A DNA stretch of 64,000 bases from contig NZ_CP087176.1 in assembly GCF_024748695.1 (NCBI RefSeq), positions 4,767,501 to 4,831,500 on the forward strand, given 5' to 3'. Source of the DNA: Pseudomonas sp. B21-040 (lineage in GTDB: Bacteria > Pseudomonadota > Gammaproteobacteria > Pseudomonadales > Pseudomonadaceae). A program made the position numbers and the translations under genes. The notes under the pieces were generated by a model. That model had not been told where the DNA came from, searched no databases, and was given only the letters and a program-made list of their open reading frames with translations. This document shows, one piece after another, positions 47,459-55,830 of the stretch (the first letter of the stretch is position 1; every line of letters begins with the position of its first letter).

Positions 47459-48112
47459 TCAGTGATGGGATGAAGAGGCAAGCATTTGCAACAGGAGGTG
47501 TTCGGAGTCGTCGAGATAAAGGCTCATGGCCTCCATCGCCGCACGCTGGTCGCCTTCGGCCAGCAATTGATGGATCTGCTGGTCACGCGCAAGCCAAGGT
47601 GATTGAAAACGCGACTCATCGGGGGCGACGAAAAACACCAGGCGCAATTGCGCGACAACGTTGGTGAAGAACTCATCGAATAGTGGACTGCGCAACAACC
47701 CGACAATGTGTTGATGAAACGCCAGGCTGTGGGTGCCGACCGCACGCCAGTCCTCGCGCTCCCTGGCCAATTCAGTAGCTTCAAGGGCCAGGAGCATTTG
47801 GTCGGACTGGTCATCGCCCAACGGCTGACTGACGTTGATGGCCTGTAACTCCAGAGTGCGACGGACCTTGAACAGGTCCACTACATCCTTGACACCGAGC
47901 CTGCGCACCCTCACACCTTTGTTGCGTACATACACGGTCAACCCTTCCTGCCCCAACCGATGCAAGGCTTCGCGGATCGTGTTGCGGGACGCGCTGTAGG
48001 CAAGCACAAGATCGTTTTCGACCAATGCCATGCCGGGTAGCAAACGACCGCCAATGATGTCGGCGCGCAATTCCAATGTGATCTGGTCGGCCAGGGACTG
48101 TCCGTTGCTCAT
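47459..48112 (-). CDS. GntR-family regulator (FadR/FCD subfamily)
   Basis: A 217-residue regulator: N-terminal winged helix (ADIIGGRLLPGMALVEND, then SASRNTIREALHRLGQEGL) and an all-helical FCD ligand domain with a metal-type arrangement of Asp and His (TLELQAINVSQPLG, HSLAFHQHIVGLL). Operon with the DUF1989 gene. A 15-bp palindrome just upstream of its start is a likely autoregulatory operator. Ligand unknown. Confidence 0.87.
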   Translation of the reverse strand: MSNGQSLADQITLELRADIIGGRLLPGMALVENDLVLAYSASRNTIREALHRLGQEGLTVYVRNKGVRVRRLGVKDVVDLFKVRRTLELQAINVSQPLGDDQSDQMLLALEATELAREREDWRAVGTHSLAFHQHIVGLLRSPLFDEFFTNVVAQLRLVFFVAPDESRFQSPWLARDQQIHQLLAEGDQRAAMEAMSLYLDDSEHLLLQMLASSSHH

Positions 48113-48125
48113 GCTCTTCGCCCTT

Positions 48126-48140
48126 GATTGTTCAACAATC
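48126..48140. promoter_or_regulatory. Putative GntR operator palindrome
   Basis: GATTGTTCAACAATC is a perfect 7+1+7 palindrome, 14 bp upstream of the GntR start codon. TTGTNNACAA-like palindromes are typical operators of FCD-type GntR regulators. Confidence 0.55.
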
Positions 48141-48287
48141 TCCAGTTACCGAGTAATCACTATTCATGCCATGTTTTTGTCGCACTCAGGACGGAGTTGG
48201 ACGCATCTGCATGCTTTTTAGAAGTAGAAGTACAGTCACCATTCAATTTTCATTGGTTAAGATGGCGCATTGTTGCGGAGATTTCAC

Positions 48288-48845
48288 ATGCGTTACTCGC
48301 AGGACCATAAAGCCCAGACCCACAAACGCATCATCAAGGAAGCTTCGGCGCGGTTTCGTCGTGACGGTATTGGTGCGACTGGCCTGCAACCACTCATGAA
48401 AGCGCTGGGGTTGACTCACGGCGGTTTTTATTCGCACTTCAAATCGAAAGACGAACTGGTGGAAAAGGCGCTCCAGGCCGCTGGCGATCAGGTCGACGTC
48501 AAATGTGCCGAGCTGTTCGCCCAGGATCGCCCGCTGGACGCATTCATCGACGCTTACTTATCTGAATGGCACCAGACCTCACCTCAAGAAGGTTGCCCGT
48601 TGCCAACCATGTCGTCGGAACTTGGCTTGCGCGGGCAGCCGAGCCCGACCAGTGATGTGGTGCTCCACGCCCGGCTCGATCAAATCCAGGGAACCCTGGA
48701 CCGAGATGACGCCGCCGACCACAGCATTGTCATCATGTCGACGCTGGTCGGGGCGCTTCTGCTATCGCGCAGTGTCGAGAATCCGGAACTGGCTCAGCGG
48801 ATCCTCGACGTGACTCGCGCCTACCTCAAGCGATCACAGGATTAA
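48288..48845 (+). CDS. TetR-family regulator
   Basis: A 185-residue TetR-type repressor. The DNA-binding domain has IIKEASARFRRDGIGATGLQPLMKALGLTHGGFYSHFKSKDELVEKAL, with the helix-turn-helix at LQPLMKALGLTHGGFYSHF. The C-terminal ligand domain contains LSEWHQTSPQEGCPLPTMSSEL, typical of the NemR/AcuR-like branch that senses electrophiles or small lipids. The ATG 48288 is preferred over an upstream in-frame codon at 48270. It ends overlapping, by 4 bp, the convergent beta-ketoacyl synthase gene. Confidence 0.85.
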   Translation: MRYSQDHKAQTHKRIIKEASARFRRDGIGATGLQPLMKALGLTHGGFYSHFKSKDELVEKALQAAGDQVDVKCAELFAQDRPLDAFIDAYLSEWHQTSPQEGCPLPTMSSELGLRGQPSPTSDVVLHARLDQIQGTLDRDDAADHSIVIMSTLVGALLLSRSVENPELAQRILDVTRAYLKRSQD

Positions 48846-50116
48846 CCCTGCCAGCGCTTGAACAGCACACTGGCGTTGACTCCGCCAAACCCGAAGCCGT
48901 TGGACAACGCATACTCGATCGCCATTGGCCGCGCCTTACCATGGACGATGTCCACGCCTTGAGCCGCCGGGTCCGGATTCTCGAAATTCAGGGTGGCCGG
49001 CACGATCTGATCGCGAATCGCCAATAACGTGAAAATCGCCTCAATCCCGCCGGCTGCACCGAGCAAATGCCCCGTCGCCGACTTGGTCGATGTCACCGCC
49101 ACCTTATTGTCAGAACCGAACAACGATTTGATCGCGGCCAACTCGCCGAGATCGCCAACCGGCGTCGAAGTTGCGTGTGCATTGAGATGCTGCACCTGAG
49201 ACGGTGAAATCCCGGCCTGCGCCAACGCCAACGACATCGCTCGGCGCGCACCATTGCCATCTTCGGGGCCTGCTGTCAGGTGAAAGGCGTCGGCACTGGT
49301 GCCGTAGCCGACCAACTCGGCTATCGGCTGCGCCCCGCGAGCCAAGGCATGCTCCAGCGATTCAATCACCAGGAGGCCCGCGCCTTCGCCCATCACAAAG
49401 CCGTCACGCCCACTGTCGAACGGCCGGGAAGCGCGCTCCGGGGTGTCGTTGTAACCGCTGGACAAGGCCCGCGCCGCCGCGAACCCGGCCAGACTGACCC
49501 GATCAATCGAAGCCTCGGCGCCGCCACACACGGCAATGTCCGCTTCACCACAACGAATCAACCGAGCGGCATCACCGATCGCTTGCACCCCGGCCGCACA
49601 TGCCGTCACCGGGGCGCCCAGCGGGCCCTTGAATCCGTGCTGGATCGACACATGTCCCGCCGCGAGATTGACCAGAAACGAAGGAATGGTGAAGGGCGAC
49701 AATCGTCGTGGACCACGACTGTCGGTGGTGCGCACCGCGTCGGCAATCGCGCCGAATCCGCCGACCCCTGAACCGATGATGGTTGCGGTACGTTCCTGGG
49801 CTTGCGCGTCCAGCGCCTGCCAACCCGCCTGCTCCAACGCCTGCCGTGCGGCCTCCATGGCAAACAGAATGAAGCGGTCCATCTTCTTCTGCTCTTTGGG
49901 TGGGGTCGCCCGATCCGGGTCAAAACCCGCCTCGGCATCCTCCTCGGCAGTTGGCACCACACCGCCCACCTTTGCCGGCAAATCGGCGACCACCTCGTCC
50001 GGCAAATTCCGCAGCCCGGAACGTCCGGCCAACAGACGCTCCCAGACAGCCTCTACACCGCTACCCAATGGAGACACCAGGCCCATGCCGGTGACAACTA
50101 CTCGACGATCACTCAT
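48842..50116 (-). CDS. Beta-ketoacyl-ACP synthase II (FabF-like)
   Basis: A 424-residue ketosynthase. The catalytic triad is Cys173 in TACAAGVQA, His314 in NAHATSTPVGD and His350 in TKSATGHLLGAAGG, with Lys345 alongside. It condenses acyl-ACP with malonyl-ACP. No acyl-carrier protein or fabG-acpP-fabF context is seen, so this is an extra, accessory FabF paralogue. It is 32 bp downstream of the SDR gene on the same strand; together they may make a modified fatty acyl product. Confidence 0.87.
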   Translation of the reverse strand: MSDRRVVVTGMGLVSPLGSGVEAVWERLLAGRSGLRNLPDEVVADLPAKVGGVVPTAEEDAEAGFDPDRATPPKEQKKMDRFILFAMEAARQALEQAGWQALDAQAQERTATIIGSGVGGFGAIADAVRTTDSRGPRRLSPFTIPSFLVNLAAGHVSIQHGFKGPLGAPVTACAAGVQAIGDAARLIRCGEADIAVCGGAEASIDRVSLAGFAAARALSSGYNDTPERASRPFDSGRDGFVMGEGAGLLVIESLEHALARGAQPIAELVGYGTSADAFHLTAGPEDGNGARRAMSLALAQAGISPSQVQHLNAHATSTPVGDLGELAAIKSLFGSDNKVAVTSTKSATGHLLGAAGGIEAIFTLLAIRDQIVPATLNFENPDPAAQGVDIVHGKARPMAIEYALSNGFGFGGVNASVLFKRWQG

Positions 50117-50148
50117 GCCGTAATTACCTCAATACGATTGAAGGTGTT

Positions 50149-50943
50149 TCATTTGTAACGCGCGGCGGCGGTACTTTTGGAAAGATTCGGCGCCATGACC
50201 AGGCGGGCCTTTACAAAGTCGTCCCAGTCCGAGGCGTTCGGCAACGATGGAATGGTGATCAGTTCACCTTGGTCCAGGCCGGATAACGCCGCATCAACCA
50301 TTTCACCGGCTTCCATGACCATCTCCGCCGGAATCTGGCTGGCGTCGATGCCGGAGCGTTCCCAGATTTCGGTGCGCGTGACACCCGGCAACACGGCCTG
50401 GACCTTGACCCCGGTGCCATCCAGTTCGGCATTCAAGGATTGGGTCAGGCTTAACACATACGCTTTACTGGCGCTGTAGGTCGCATTGAAGCGCTCGGGA
50501 AACAAGGCCACCACCGACGCGATATTGATAATTGAACCCCGTCCCGCCTTGGCAAAACCCGCGGCTGCCGCCGATGCCAGGCGTGTGACTGTAGTGACAT
50601 TCAGTTGGATCAGCTTTTCCAGATAATCCATGTCGGCATTCGCGAGGAGACCATCCGACGCGACGCCAGCGTTGTTCAGCAGCAGGCTAATACTCGAATC
50701 GCTGCGAAGTCGTTGTTCGATCTTCAGCACATCATCCTTTTGTGTCAGGTCTACCTTGAGCACTTCCACCTGAACGCCGTGCTCGGTGCGCAACTTGCTT
50801 GCTGCCGCTTCCAGTCGCTCTTGATCACGGGCGACCAATAACAAATCAAAACCACGCGCCGCCAACCGCTCGGCGTAAATCGCACCGATACCGGAAGAGG
50901 CGCCGGTGACAAGGGCCGTACCTTGGGACTGGGTGGAAGTCAT
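50149..50943 (-). CDS. SDR-family oxidoreductase
   Basis: A 264-residue short-chain dehydrogenase. The cofactor loop is TGASSGIG at residues about 12-19, NNAGVA follows, and the catalytic tetrad is Ser in IINIASVVAL and Tyr-Lys in YSASKAYVL. Substrate unknown. ATG 50943 has GGAGCA upstream; an in-frame opening 17 codons earlier is less likely. It precedes the FabF-like gene, suggesting ketoacyl reduction, although FabG is normally the housekeeping enzyme. Confidence 0.85.
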   Translation of the reverse strand: MTSTQSQGTALVTGASSGIGAIYAERLAARGFDLLLVARDQERLEAAASKLRTEHGVQVEVLKVDLTQKDDVLKIEQRLRSDSSISLLLNNAGVASDGLLANADMDYLEKLIQLNVTTVTRLASAAAAGFAKAGRGSIINIASVVALFPERFNATYSASKAYVLSLTQSLNAELDGTGVKVQAVLPGVTRTEIWERSGIDASQIPAEMVMEAGEMVDAALSGLDQGELITIPSLPNASDWDDFVKARLVMAPNLSKSTAAARYK

Positions 50944-51015
50944 GACTGTGCTCCAGGTAAATATTTGAGAAAGTGAGCGTCTGAACAGCGGCACGCTTCA
51001 GCGGCACGCGAATGA

Positions 51016-51060
51016 ATTATAGGCATAATATTAGAGGCATATGATAGCCATAATTTTTTA
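51016..51060. promoter_or_regulatory. AT-rich promoter/operator region upstream of the SDR gene
   Basis: ATTATAGGCATAATATTAG followed by AGGCATATGATAGCCATAAT. The AGGCATA element is repeated 13 bp apart and the whole has partial dyad character. It is a candidate site for the nearby TetR regulator, inferred from position only. Confidence 0.35.
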
Positions 51061-51561
51061 TCAGCCGATGAAAGGCGTCTCACCACCCCTATCCGAAAAC
51101 AGAGGATCGAAGATCGGCGTGAGCTGTTGTAGCAGGGCCTGCTGGATCAGGCGATCCACGACGCTGGGGATGCCCAGCTGCCTTGTACCGCCTTTGGGTT
51201 TGGGGATGTTGACGGCGCGCACACCTTGCGGTTGATACTCGCCAGCCAGCAGCCGAGTCTTGAGGATCGGCCAATACTGTTTAACGTAGCCTGCCAATTT
51301 GTCGACCGTCATGCCATCGGCACCCGGCGCACCCTTGTTGCTGACCACGCGGTGATACGCACGCTTGAGGTTGGTCGGTGCAAGCACCCGCTCCATCAGC
51401 GTGTCCGGCTCCGCGTTCGTCCACGTCACAGACGCCGATGATACCTGTGCGCTGTCAGCCGTCGTCCTCGGACTCTGTCCGGGACTCGGAGTAACAGTCT
51501 TCTCTGGGAGAAATTTCTGCATTTCGGTATTCAACGAGACTCTGACGCCTACTGGCGACAT
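51061..51561 (-). pseudogene. Group II intron reverse transcriptase/maturase, N-terminal fragment
   Basis: The N-terminal part of an LtrA-type maturase. Visible blocks are NLKRAYHRVVSNKGAPGADG, KPKGGTRQLGIPSVVDRLIQQALLQQL and IFDPLFSD, corresponding to the RT0-RT2 region. After FSD the family should continue toward the YADD active site; instead the frame changes to RGGETPFIG and stops at 51061. Polymerase, maturase and endonuclease parts are gone, so it is inactive. Reading frame begins at about 51561. Confidence 0.85.
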
Positions 51562-51989
51562 AACCTCTTCGGCCCTTGGTGACGGGGTTATTCGTCACTT
51601 ACTACGGCTTCGGCTGACTGCTGCACGCTCATCCCGTCGCCTCTCGACGCTCGGTAGCACAATGGCAGCGTGCAGATCTCCCAGGGTAATTCGCGCGACC
51701 TTCCTGCTTATGCCTGTCGGATCTACGTCGCAGCGTCCCGTGCAAGTATTGGGCTTTGAGGAAACATGCCCCCTTACCCCGCTGCGCCGCCTCTATCCGC
51801 TTCCTGTTCGTCAGGCCAGCATTTTGCCTCGGGCTTCCTTCAGATTCGCAGTCACCCGCGACACCCTTGCCTCTGGCTAACACATCCCCCCTTTCCGGGT
51901 GTGTAGAGGACTTGCACCTCCAAGTCACCAGCGTGGCCACCACAGCCAAGCTGGTTGCGCTTACGCGCAACGCGCCATGCATGGCGCAC
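51085..51989 (-). mobile_element. 3'-truncated group II intron
   Basis: The RNA start reads GTGCGCCATGCATGGCGCG at 51989 and leftward, which fits the GUGYG 5' consensus. Domain I and the following structured leader run to about 51562, then the truncated maturase follows. No domain V/VI is visible; the left boundary is estimated from where the maturase similarity ends near 51100. The 5' end lies 9 nt behind the comEA terminator stem (TTTTTGCTT then GTGCG), the insertion rule of group IIC introns. Confidence 0.72.
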
Positions 51990-52001
51990 AAGCAAAAAGG
52001 C

Positions 52002-52014
52002 CGGTCAATGACCG
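52002..52014. repeat. Left copy of 13-bp target duplication of the IS4 element
   Basis: CGGTCAATGACCG, repeated exactly at 55795-55807 at the other end. The element begins right after it with TAATGC. The target is the stem and loop of a terminator palindrome. Confidence 0.9.
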
Positions 52015-52095
52015 TAATGCTGTTCACTTAAGTATTTGAGTCCCAGCCGGGCTTCCCCGAAAATCCGATGCCAGACCTCTGGCATCGGATTTTTT

Positions 52096-53376
52096 ATGTC
52101 TGTTCAACAGGACCTGCTCGACCTCGGCGACCTTTTCAACTTCTGCGACCTGAGCACCTTCACCCAAAACATCCCCATAGAGTGGGTAGCGTCTGCGCTG
52201 GATCTATCCAGTCAGGCCACCATTCGCCGACGGCGCCTGCCCGCTGATCAAGTGCTTTGGCTGGTGCTCGGCATGGCGCTGTTTCGTGACGAGCCGGTTC
52301 ACGAGGTGGCCAGACGCTTGAACATTTGCGCCCAAGGCCTGGCCTCCGACCACTTATTGGCTCGTAGCGGTGTAACCGAAGCTCGTAAACGGCTCGGTGC
52401 CGACCCCGTTGAGTGGTTATTCCGCAAGACCGGGACCCAATGGGGAGCGGAGCGCTATGACGGTGATGCCTGGCACGACCTGCAGGTGTTCGCAGTGGAT
52501 GGAGCACTCTTACGTACCCCGGATACGTCCGAGCTTCGAGAACACTTCGGGTCGGGAAACACCCCGAGCGACCGCCAGACTCCGTTCCCCATGCTGCGTC
52601 TGGTCGCGCTGATGAATGTGCGCTCGCACGTGATCCTGGATGCTCAATTGAGCCCTTACCGACGCAGTGAAATGCGCTTGGCCGATGAGTTCCTACAGCA
52701 GATCCCCGACCACTCCGTGACGCTGTTCGACAAAGGGTTCTGGGGGGCCGAACTGCTGTCGAGCCTGAACAGAGCCGGCACCCACCGTCATTGGTTGATC
52801 CCGGCAAAAAAGGGACTGGTCTGTGAGGAAGTAGCCCGTTACAGCGAGCATGATCGCCTGCTGCGCATGAAGGTCTCGCCGCAGGCCAGGAAGCGAAACC
52901 CGACACTTCCAACGCACTGGGAGGCGCGTGAAGTCAGCTATGAAATTCAGGGCAAGCTAAAGACCGTCATGACGTCGTTGCCAGCCGATACCTATAACAC
53001 CAAGGCCGTCGCCAAGCTTTATCAGGAACGCTGGGAGATCGAGCTGGGCTTCAGGGACATCAAGAGCTCGATGCAACAGAACGCAATGACTCTGCGCAGC
53101 AAAAAAGTCGACTTGGTCTATCAGGAGGTGTGGGGGCTTTTGTTGGCTTACAACGTCATTCGCCGGGAAGCCAGTCAGGCGGCAGTAGCATTTGGTCGAG
53201 CACCGTCGGATATCCGTTTCAAACCGGCCTGCCAGTACATTGCTGTTCAATTGATCGTGATGGCAGCAGCCAACCCGATTTCAGCCACAGGGAGACGATT
53301 GGCAGAATTGAGGGCGGGGGTTGGAGGGTTGTTTCGTAAGCGCTCCATGAACCCCACATTCAAAGCGCTTAGTTGA
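52096..53376 (+). pseudogene. IS4-family transposase, 5' part, disrupted by insertion
   Basis: DDE transposase: the first aspartate is in VFAVDGALLRTPD, the second in VTLFDKGFWG, and the glutamate with the Y-2-R-3-E-6-K signature is in YQERWEIELGFRDIK. The element-specific N-terminal domain is present. At 53336 an IS66-family element enters and the frame reads 13 foreign residues (RKRSMNPTFKALS) before a stop at 53376. Joining 53335 to 55694 restores a 443-residue ORF ending at 55785. The catalytic core is intact, so limited activity is not excluded. Confidence 0.87.
53328..53335. repeat. Left 8-bp target duplication of the IS66 element
   Basis: GTTGTTTC, repeated exactly at 55686-55693 on the far side of the inserted element. 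IS66-family elements make 8-bp duplications. Confidence 0.93.
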
Positions 53377-53419
53377 TCCCGGATGCTTTGCTCCCGATTC
53401 CCTCAGGAGCCAGCCCGCC

Positions 53420-53779
53420 ATGATGCGACCCGATGCCAAAGTCGAAAAAGTCTATCTCTACCCCAAACCCGTGGACTTTCGAAAATCCATTGATGGCCTT
53501 GCCGCGCTGGTCGAACTGGATATCAAAGTCGCTGTATTCGACCCTGTGCTTTTCGTCTTCCTCAACAAGCCACGCAACCGCGTGAAGATTTTGTATTGGG
53601 AACGCAACGGCTTCTGCCTTTGGCTCAAGCGCCTCGAATCCGAACGATTTAAAACATCGCCCGATGCCAACGATGAAGCGATCATCCTGACTGTCCAGGA
53701 ACTGAACTGGCTACTTGATGGTTTTGATCTGTGGCGCAACCGTCCTCATCAGGTTTTGACGCCTCGATACGTGGCCTGA
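53420..53779 (+). CDS. tnpB: IS66 family accessory protein TnpB
   Basis: A 119-residue IS66 Orf2-type protein. The family signature is VYLYPKPVDFRKSIDGLAALVE at the N-terminus and FVFLNKPRNRVKILYWERNGFCLWLKRLE in the middle. It is needed for transposition of IS66 elements together with TnpC. It lies 18 bp before tnpC and 84 bp after the element end. Confidence 0.95.
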   Translation: MMRPDAKVEKVYLYPKPVDFRKSIDGLAALVELDIKVAVFDPVLFVFLNKPRNRVKILYWERNGFCLWLKRLESERFKTSPDANDEAIILTVQELNWLLDGFDLWRNRPHQVLTPRYVA

Positions 53780-53797
53780 TTCGGTATAATCCAGGGC

Positions 53798-55309
53798 ATG
53801 ATTTCCATGCCCGAAAACCTCCCCGATGATCCTGAATTGCTCAAGCAGATGCTTGCGAAGATGCAGTCCAGAGTCGGTTTCCTCGAAGAAGAAAATGCGC
53901 TGTTACGTCAGCGCCTGTTCGGACGCAAGTCCGAGCAAACGGCTGATCCGGCAACGCCGCAGTTGGCCCTGTTCAATGAGGCGGAAAGCGTCGTCGAACC
54001 CATTGATGAAGCCGCAGAAGAAGAGGCTGTTGCGCCGACCCAGCGGCGTGGCAACCGCAAGCCGCTGCCGGCCGATCTCCCCCGTATCGAAATCATCCAC
54101 GAACTGCCCGAGCGTGAACTGACTTGTGCCTGCGGCTGCCGCAAACACGCCATCGGCGAGGAGGTCAGCGAGCAGCTTGAAATCGTGCCGATGCAAATCC
54201 GCGTGATCAAACACGTCCGTAAGGTTTACGGTTGCCGTGCCTATGAAACGGCACCGGTCACTGCGGACAAGCCCGCTCAGTTGATTGAAAAAAGTATGGC
54301 CAGCCCAAGCGTGCTGGCGATGCTGCTGACCACCAAATACGTGGACGGTTTACCGCTTCACCGTTTCGAAAAAGTGCTGGGCCGCCATGGCATCGATATC
54401 CCGCGCCAGACCCTGGCCCGCTGGGTTATCCAGTGCGGCGAACACTTGCAGCCACTGCTGAATTTAATGCGCGACCAGTTGCTGGAAAGCCGAATCATCC
54501 ACTGCGATGAAACCCGCGTGCAGGTGTTGAAAGAGCAGGATCGGGAACCCAGCAGCCAGTCCTGGATGTGGGTGCAAACCGGTGGCCCGCCCGACAAGCC
54601 AGTGATCCTTTTCGACTACTCCACCAGCCGGGCGCAGGAGGTGCCGACGCGCCTGCTTGATGGCTATCGCGGATATGTGATGACCGATGATTACGCCGGT
54701 TACAACGCGCTGGGCGCGCAGGACGGGGTTGAACGTCTAGGTTGCTGGGCGCATGCACGGCGCAAATTCGTCGAAGCGCAAAAAGTGCAGCCCAAAGGCA
54801 AGACGGGACGTGCCGACATCGCGCTGAACCTGATCAACAAGCTTTATGGCATCGAACGCGATCTACAGGCCGGCAACGACGGCGAGCGTAAAACCGGTCG
54901 TCACGCGCACAGCCTGCCGGTGCTGGCTCAGTTGAAAAACTGGATGGAAAAGACACAGCCTCAGGTCACAGCTCAGAACGCCCTGGGCAAAGCCATCAGT
55001 TATCTGGCCAACAACTGGAACAAACTTGCGCGGTATGTCGAGGAAGGCTACTTGCCGATCGACAACAACCCTGCCGAACGCGCCATCAGGCCCTTCGTGA
55101 TCGGAAGGAAGAACTGGTTGTTCAGCGACACGTCCAAAGGCGCGACGGCCAGTGCCCAACTTTACAGCCTGGTCGAGACAGCCAAAGCCAACGGCCAAGA
55201 GCCCTATGCGTGGCTGCGCCACGCACTTGAGCGCCTGCCGACGGCTTCTTCGGTTGAGGATTACGAAGCTTTACTGCCCTGGAACTGCTCGCCGGTATCG
55301 CGTAGTTAA
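53798..55309 (+). CDS. tnpC: IS66 family transposase TnpC
   Basis: A 503-residue transposase. It has an N-terminal leucine-zipper/coiled region ([30 protein letters not shown]), a zinc-finger-like CACGC segment ([15 protein letters not shown]), and a DDE core with Asp in [12 protein letters not shown], Asp in [13 protein letters not shown] and Glu in [23 protein letters not shown]. It appears full length and intact. It ends with the short IS66-C tail. Confidence 0.95.
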   Translation: MISMPENLPDDPELLKQMLAKMQSRVGFLEEENALLRQRLFGRKSEQTADPATPQLALFNEAESVVEPIDEAAEEEAVAPTQRRGNRKPLPADLPRIEIIHELPERELTCACGCRKHAIGEEVSEQLEIVPMQIRVIKHVRKVYGCRAYETAPVTADKPAQLIEKSMASPSVLAMLLTTKYVDGLPLHRFEKVLGRHGIDIPRQTLARWVIQCGEHLQPLLNLMRDQLLESRIIHCDETRVQVLKEQDREPSSQSWMWVQTGGPPDKPVILFDYSTSRAQEVPTRLLDGYRGYVMTDDYAGYNALGAQDGVERLGCWAHARRKFVEAQKVQPKGKTGRADIALNLINKLYGIERDLQAGNDGERKTGRHAHSLPVLAQLKNWMEKTQPQVTAQNALGKAISYLANNWNKLARYVEEGYLPIDNNPAERAIRPFVIGRKNWLFSDTSKGATASAQLYSLVETAKANGQEPYAWLRHALERLPTASSVEDYEALLPWNCSPVSRS

Positions 55310-55378
55310 ACGCGCTATTTATCTTGATGGCTGGCGGGGTTTACGGTGAGCTTAAAGAGTACGAACGGAGCAACGATC

Positions 55379-55639
55379 ATGGAATACGACGATAAACTGA
55401 TTGAAGAAGCCGTGCTTGCCCTGTTGGCAACCTTCAGCTTTGATAACGGCAATGCTTGGAAAGGGTTCGACTTCGAGACCATGAACCGATTACATGAACA
55501 TGGTTTCATCAGTAATCCGGTGAACAAGAACAAATCGATTTGGTTGACGGCTGAAGGGTTGGAGCGAGGTCGGCAGATAGCCGACCGGTTGTTTGGGGTA
55601 AGAACTCAAGTGGAGCATGTATCCGACTCGGATATCTGA
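55379..55639 (+). CDS. DUF6429 family protein, IS66 passenger
   Basis: An 86-residue acidic protein: MEYDDKLIEEAVLALLATFS, NAWKGFDFETMNRLHEHGFIS and WLTAEGLERGRQIADRLF. This resembles a small family found at the 3' end of some IS66-type elements. The fold looks like a winged-helix-like domain of helices followed by an LTAEG turn. The ATG has CGGAG upstream. It lies between tnpC and the right end, so it travels with the element. Function unknown. Confidence 0.75.
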   Translation: MEYDDKLIEEAVLALLATFSFDNGNAWKGFDFETMNRLHEHGFISNPVNKNKSIWLTAEGLERGRQIADRLFGVRTQVEHVSDSDI

Positions 55640-55685
55640 CTTCATACCGCGGCCATACGGTAGGTGGGGTTTATGGATCGCATAC

Positions 55686-55785
55686 GTTGTTTCTGGATCA
55701 CCGCCCAAGGCCTTCAAGGCCAAGGACGGTGAAGATTTCAAAAACCCGGTTTCCGGTGGACCGTAAGGCTGCTCCGCTTAAGTGA
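55686..55785 (+). pseudogene. IS4-family transposase, 3' fragment
   Basis: Begins with the right copy of GTTGTTTC, then continues in the original frame as LDHRPRPSRPRTVKISKTRF and on to a C-terminus ending KAAPLK and stop at 55785. This is the typical basic C-terminal tail of Pseudomonas IS4-type transposases, confirming the break. Confidence 0.87.
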
Positions 55786-55794
55786 ACAGCATTA

Positions 55795-55807
55795 CGGTCA
55801 ATGACCG
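55795..55807. repeat. Right copy of 13-bp target duplication of the IS4 element
   Basis: CGGTCAATGACCG, identical to 52002-52014. Joined across the element, the uninterrupted sequence is GGCCGGTCAATGACCGGCC next to AAAAA, which on the minus strand is a stem with a T-tract: the terminator of comEA. Confidence 0.9.
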
Positions 55808-55830
55808 GCCCCTAGCGTTGAGTTACAAGC

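Larger units (their letters stand above)
53336..55685 (+). mobile_element. IS66-family insertion sequence (2350 bp)
   Basis: Left end GTAAGCGCTCCATGAACCCC and right end (reverse strand) GTATGCGATCCATAAACCCC match at 17 of these 20 positions, both with the GTA-GCG form of IS66 termini. The exact 8-bp repeat lies outside. It carries tnpB, tnpC and a DUF6429 passenger gene on the plus strand; no tnpA is present. Confidence 0.93.
52015..55794 (+). mobile_element. IS4-family insertion sequence, interrupted by an IS66-family element
   Basis: The ends are inverted copies of TAATGCTGTTCACTTAAG (52015-52032 and 55777-55794); IS4-type ends also begin TAATGC. Flanking 13-bp direct repeats support a clean transposition. 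Subtracting the inserted element and its duplicated 8 bp leaves 1422 bp, right for the family. It contains one transposase gene, now split. Confidence 0.9.

Noticed and set aside
51999..55810. Reading the region ends as a 34-bp inverted repeat starting GGCCGGTCA
   Set aside because: The only mismatch is a central A/T, which disappears if the outer 13 bp are read as a direct repeat. TAATGC is the normal IS4-type terminus, so the outer part is a palindromic target duplication, not element DNA.
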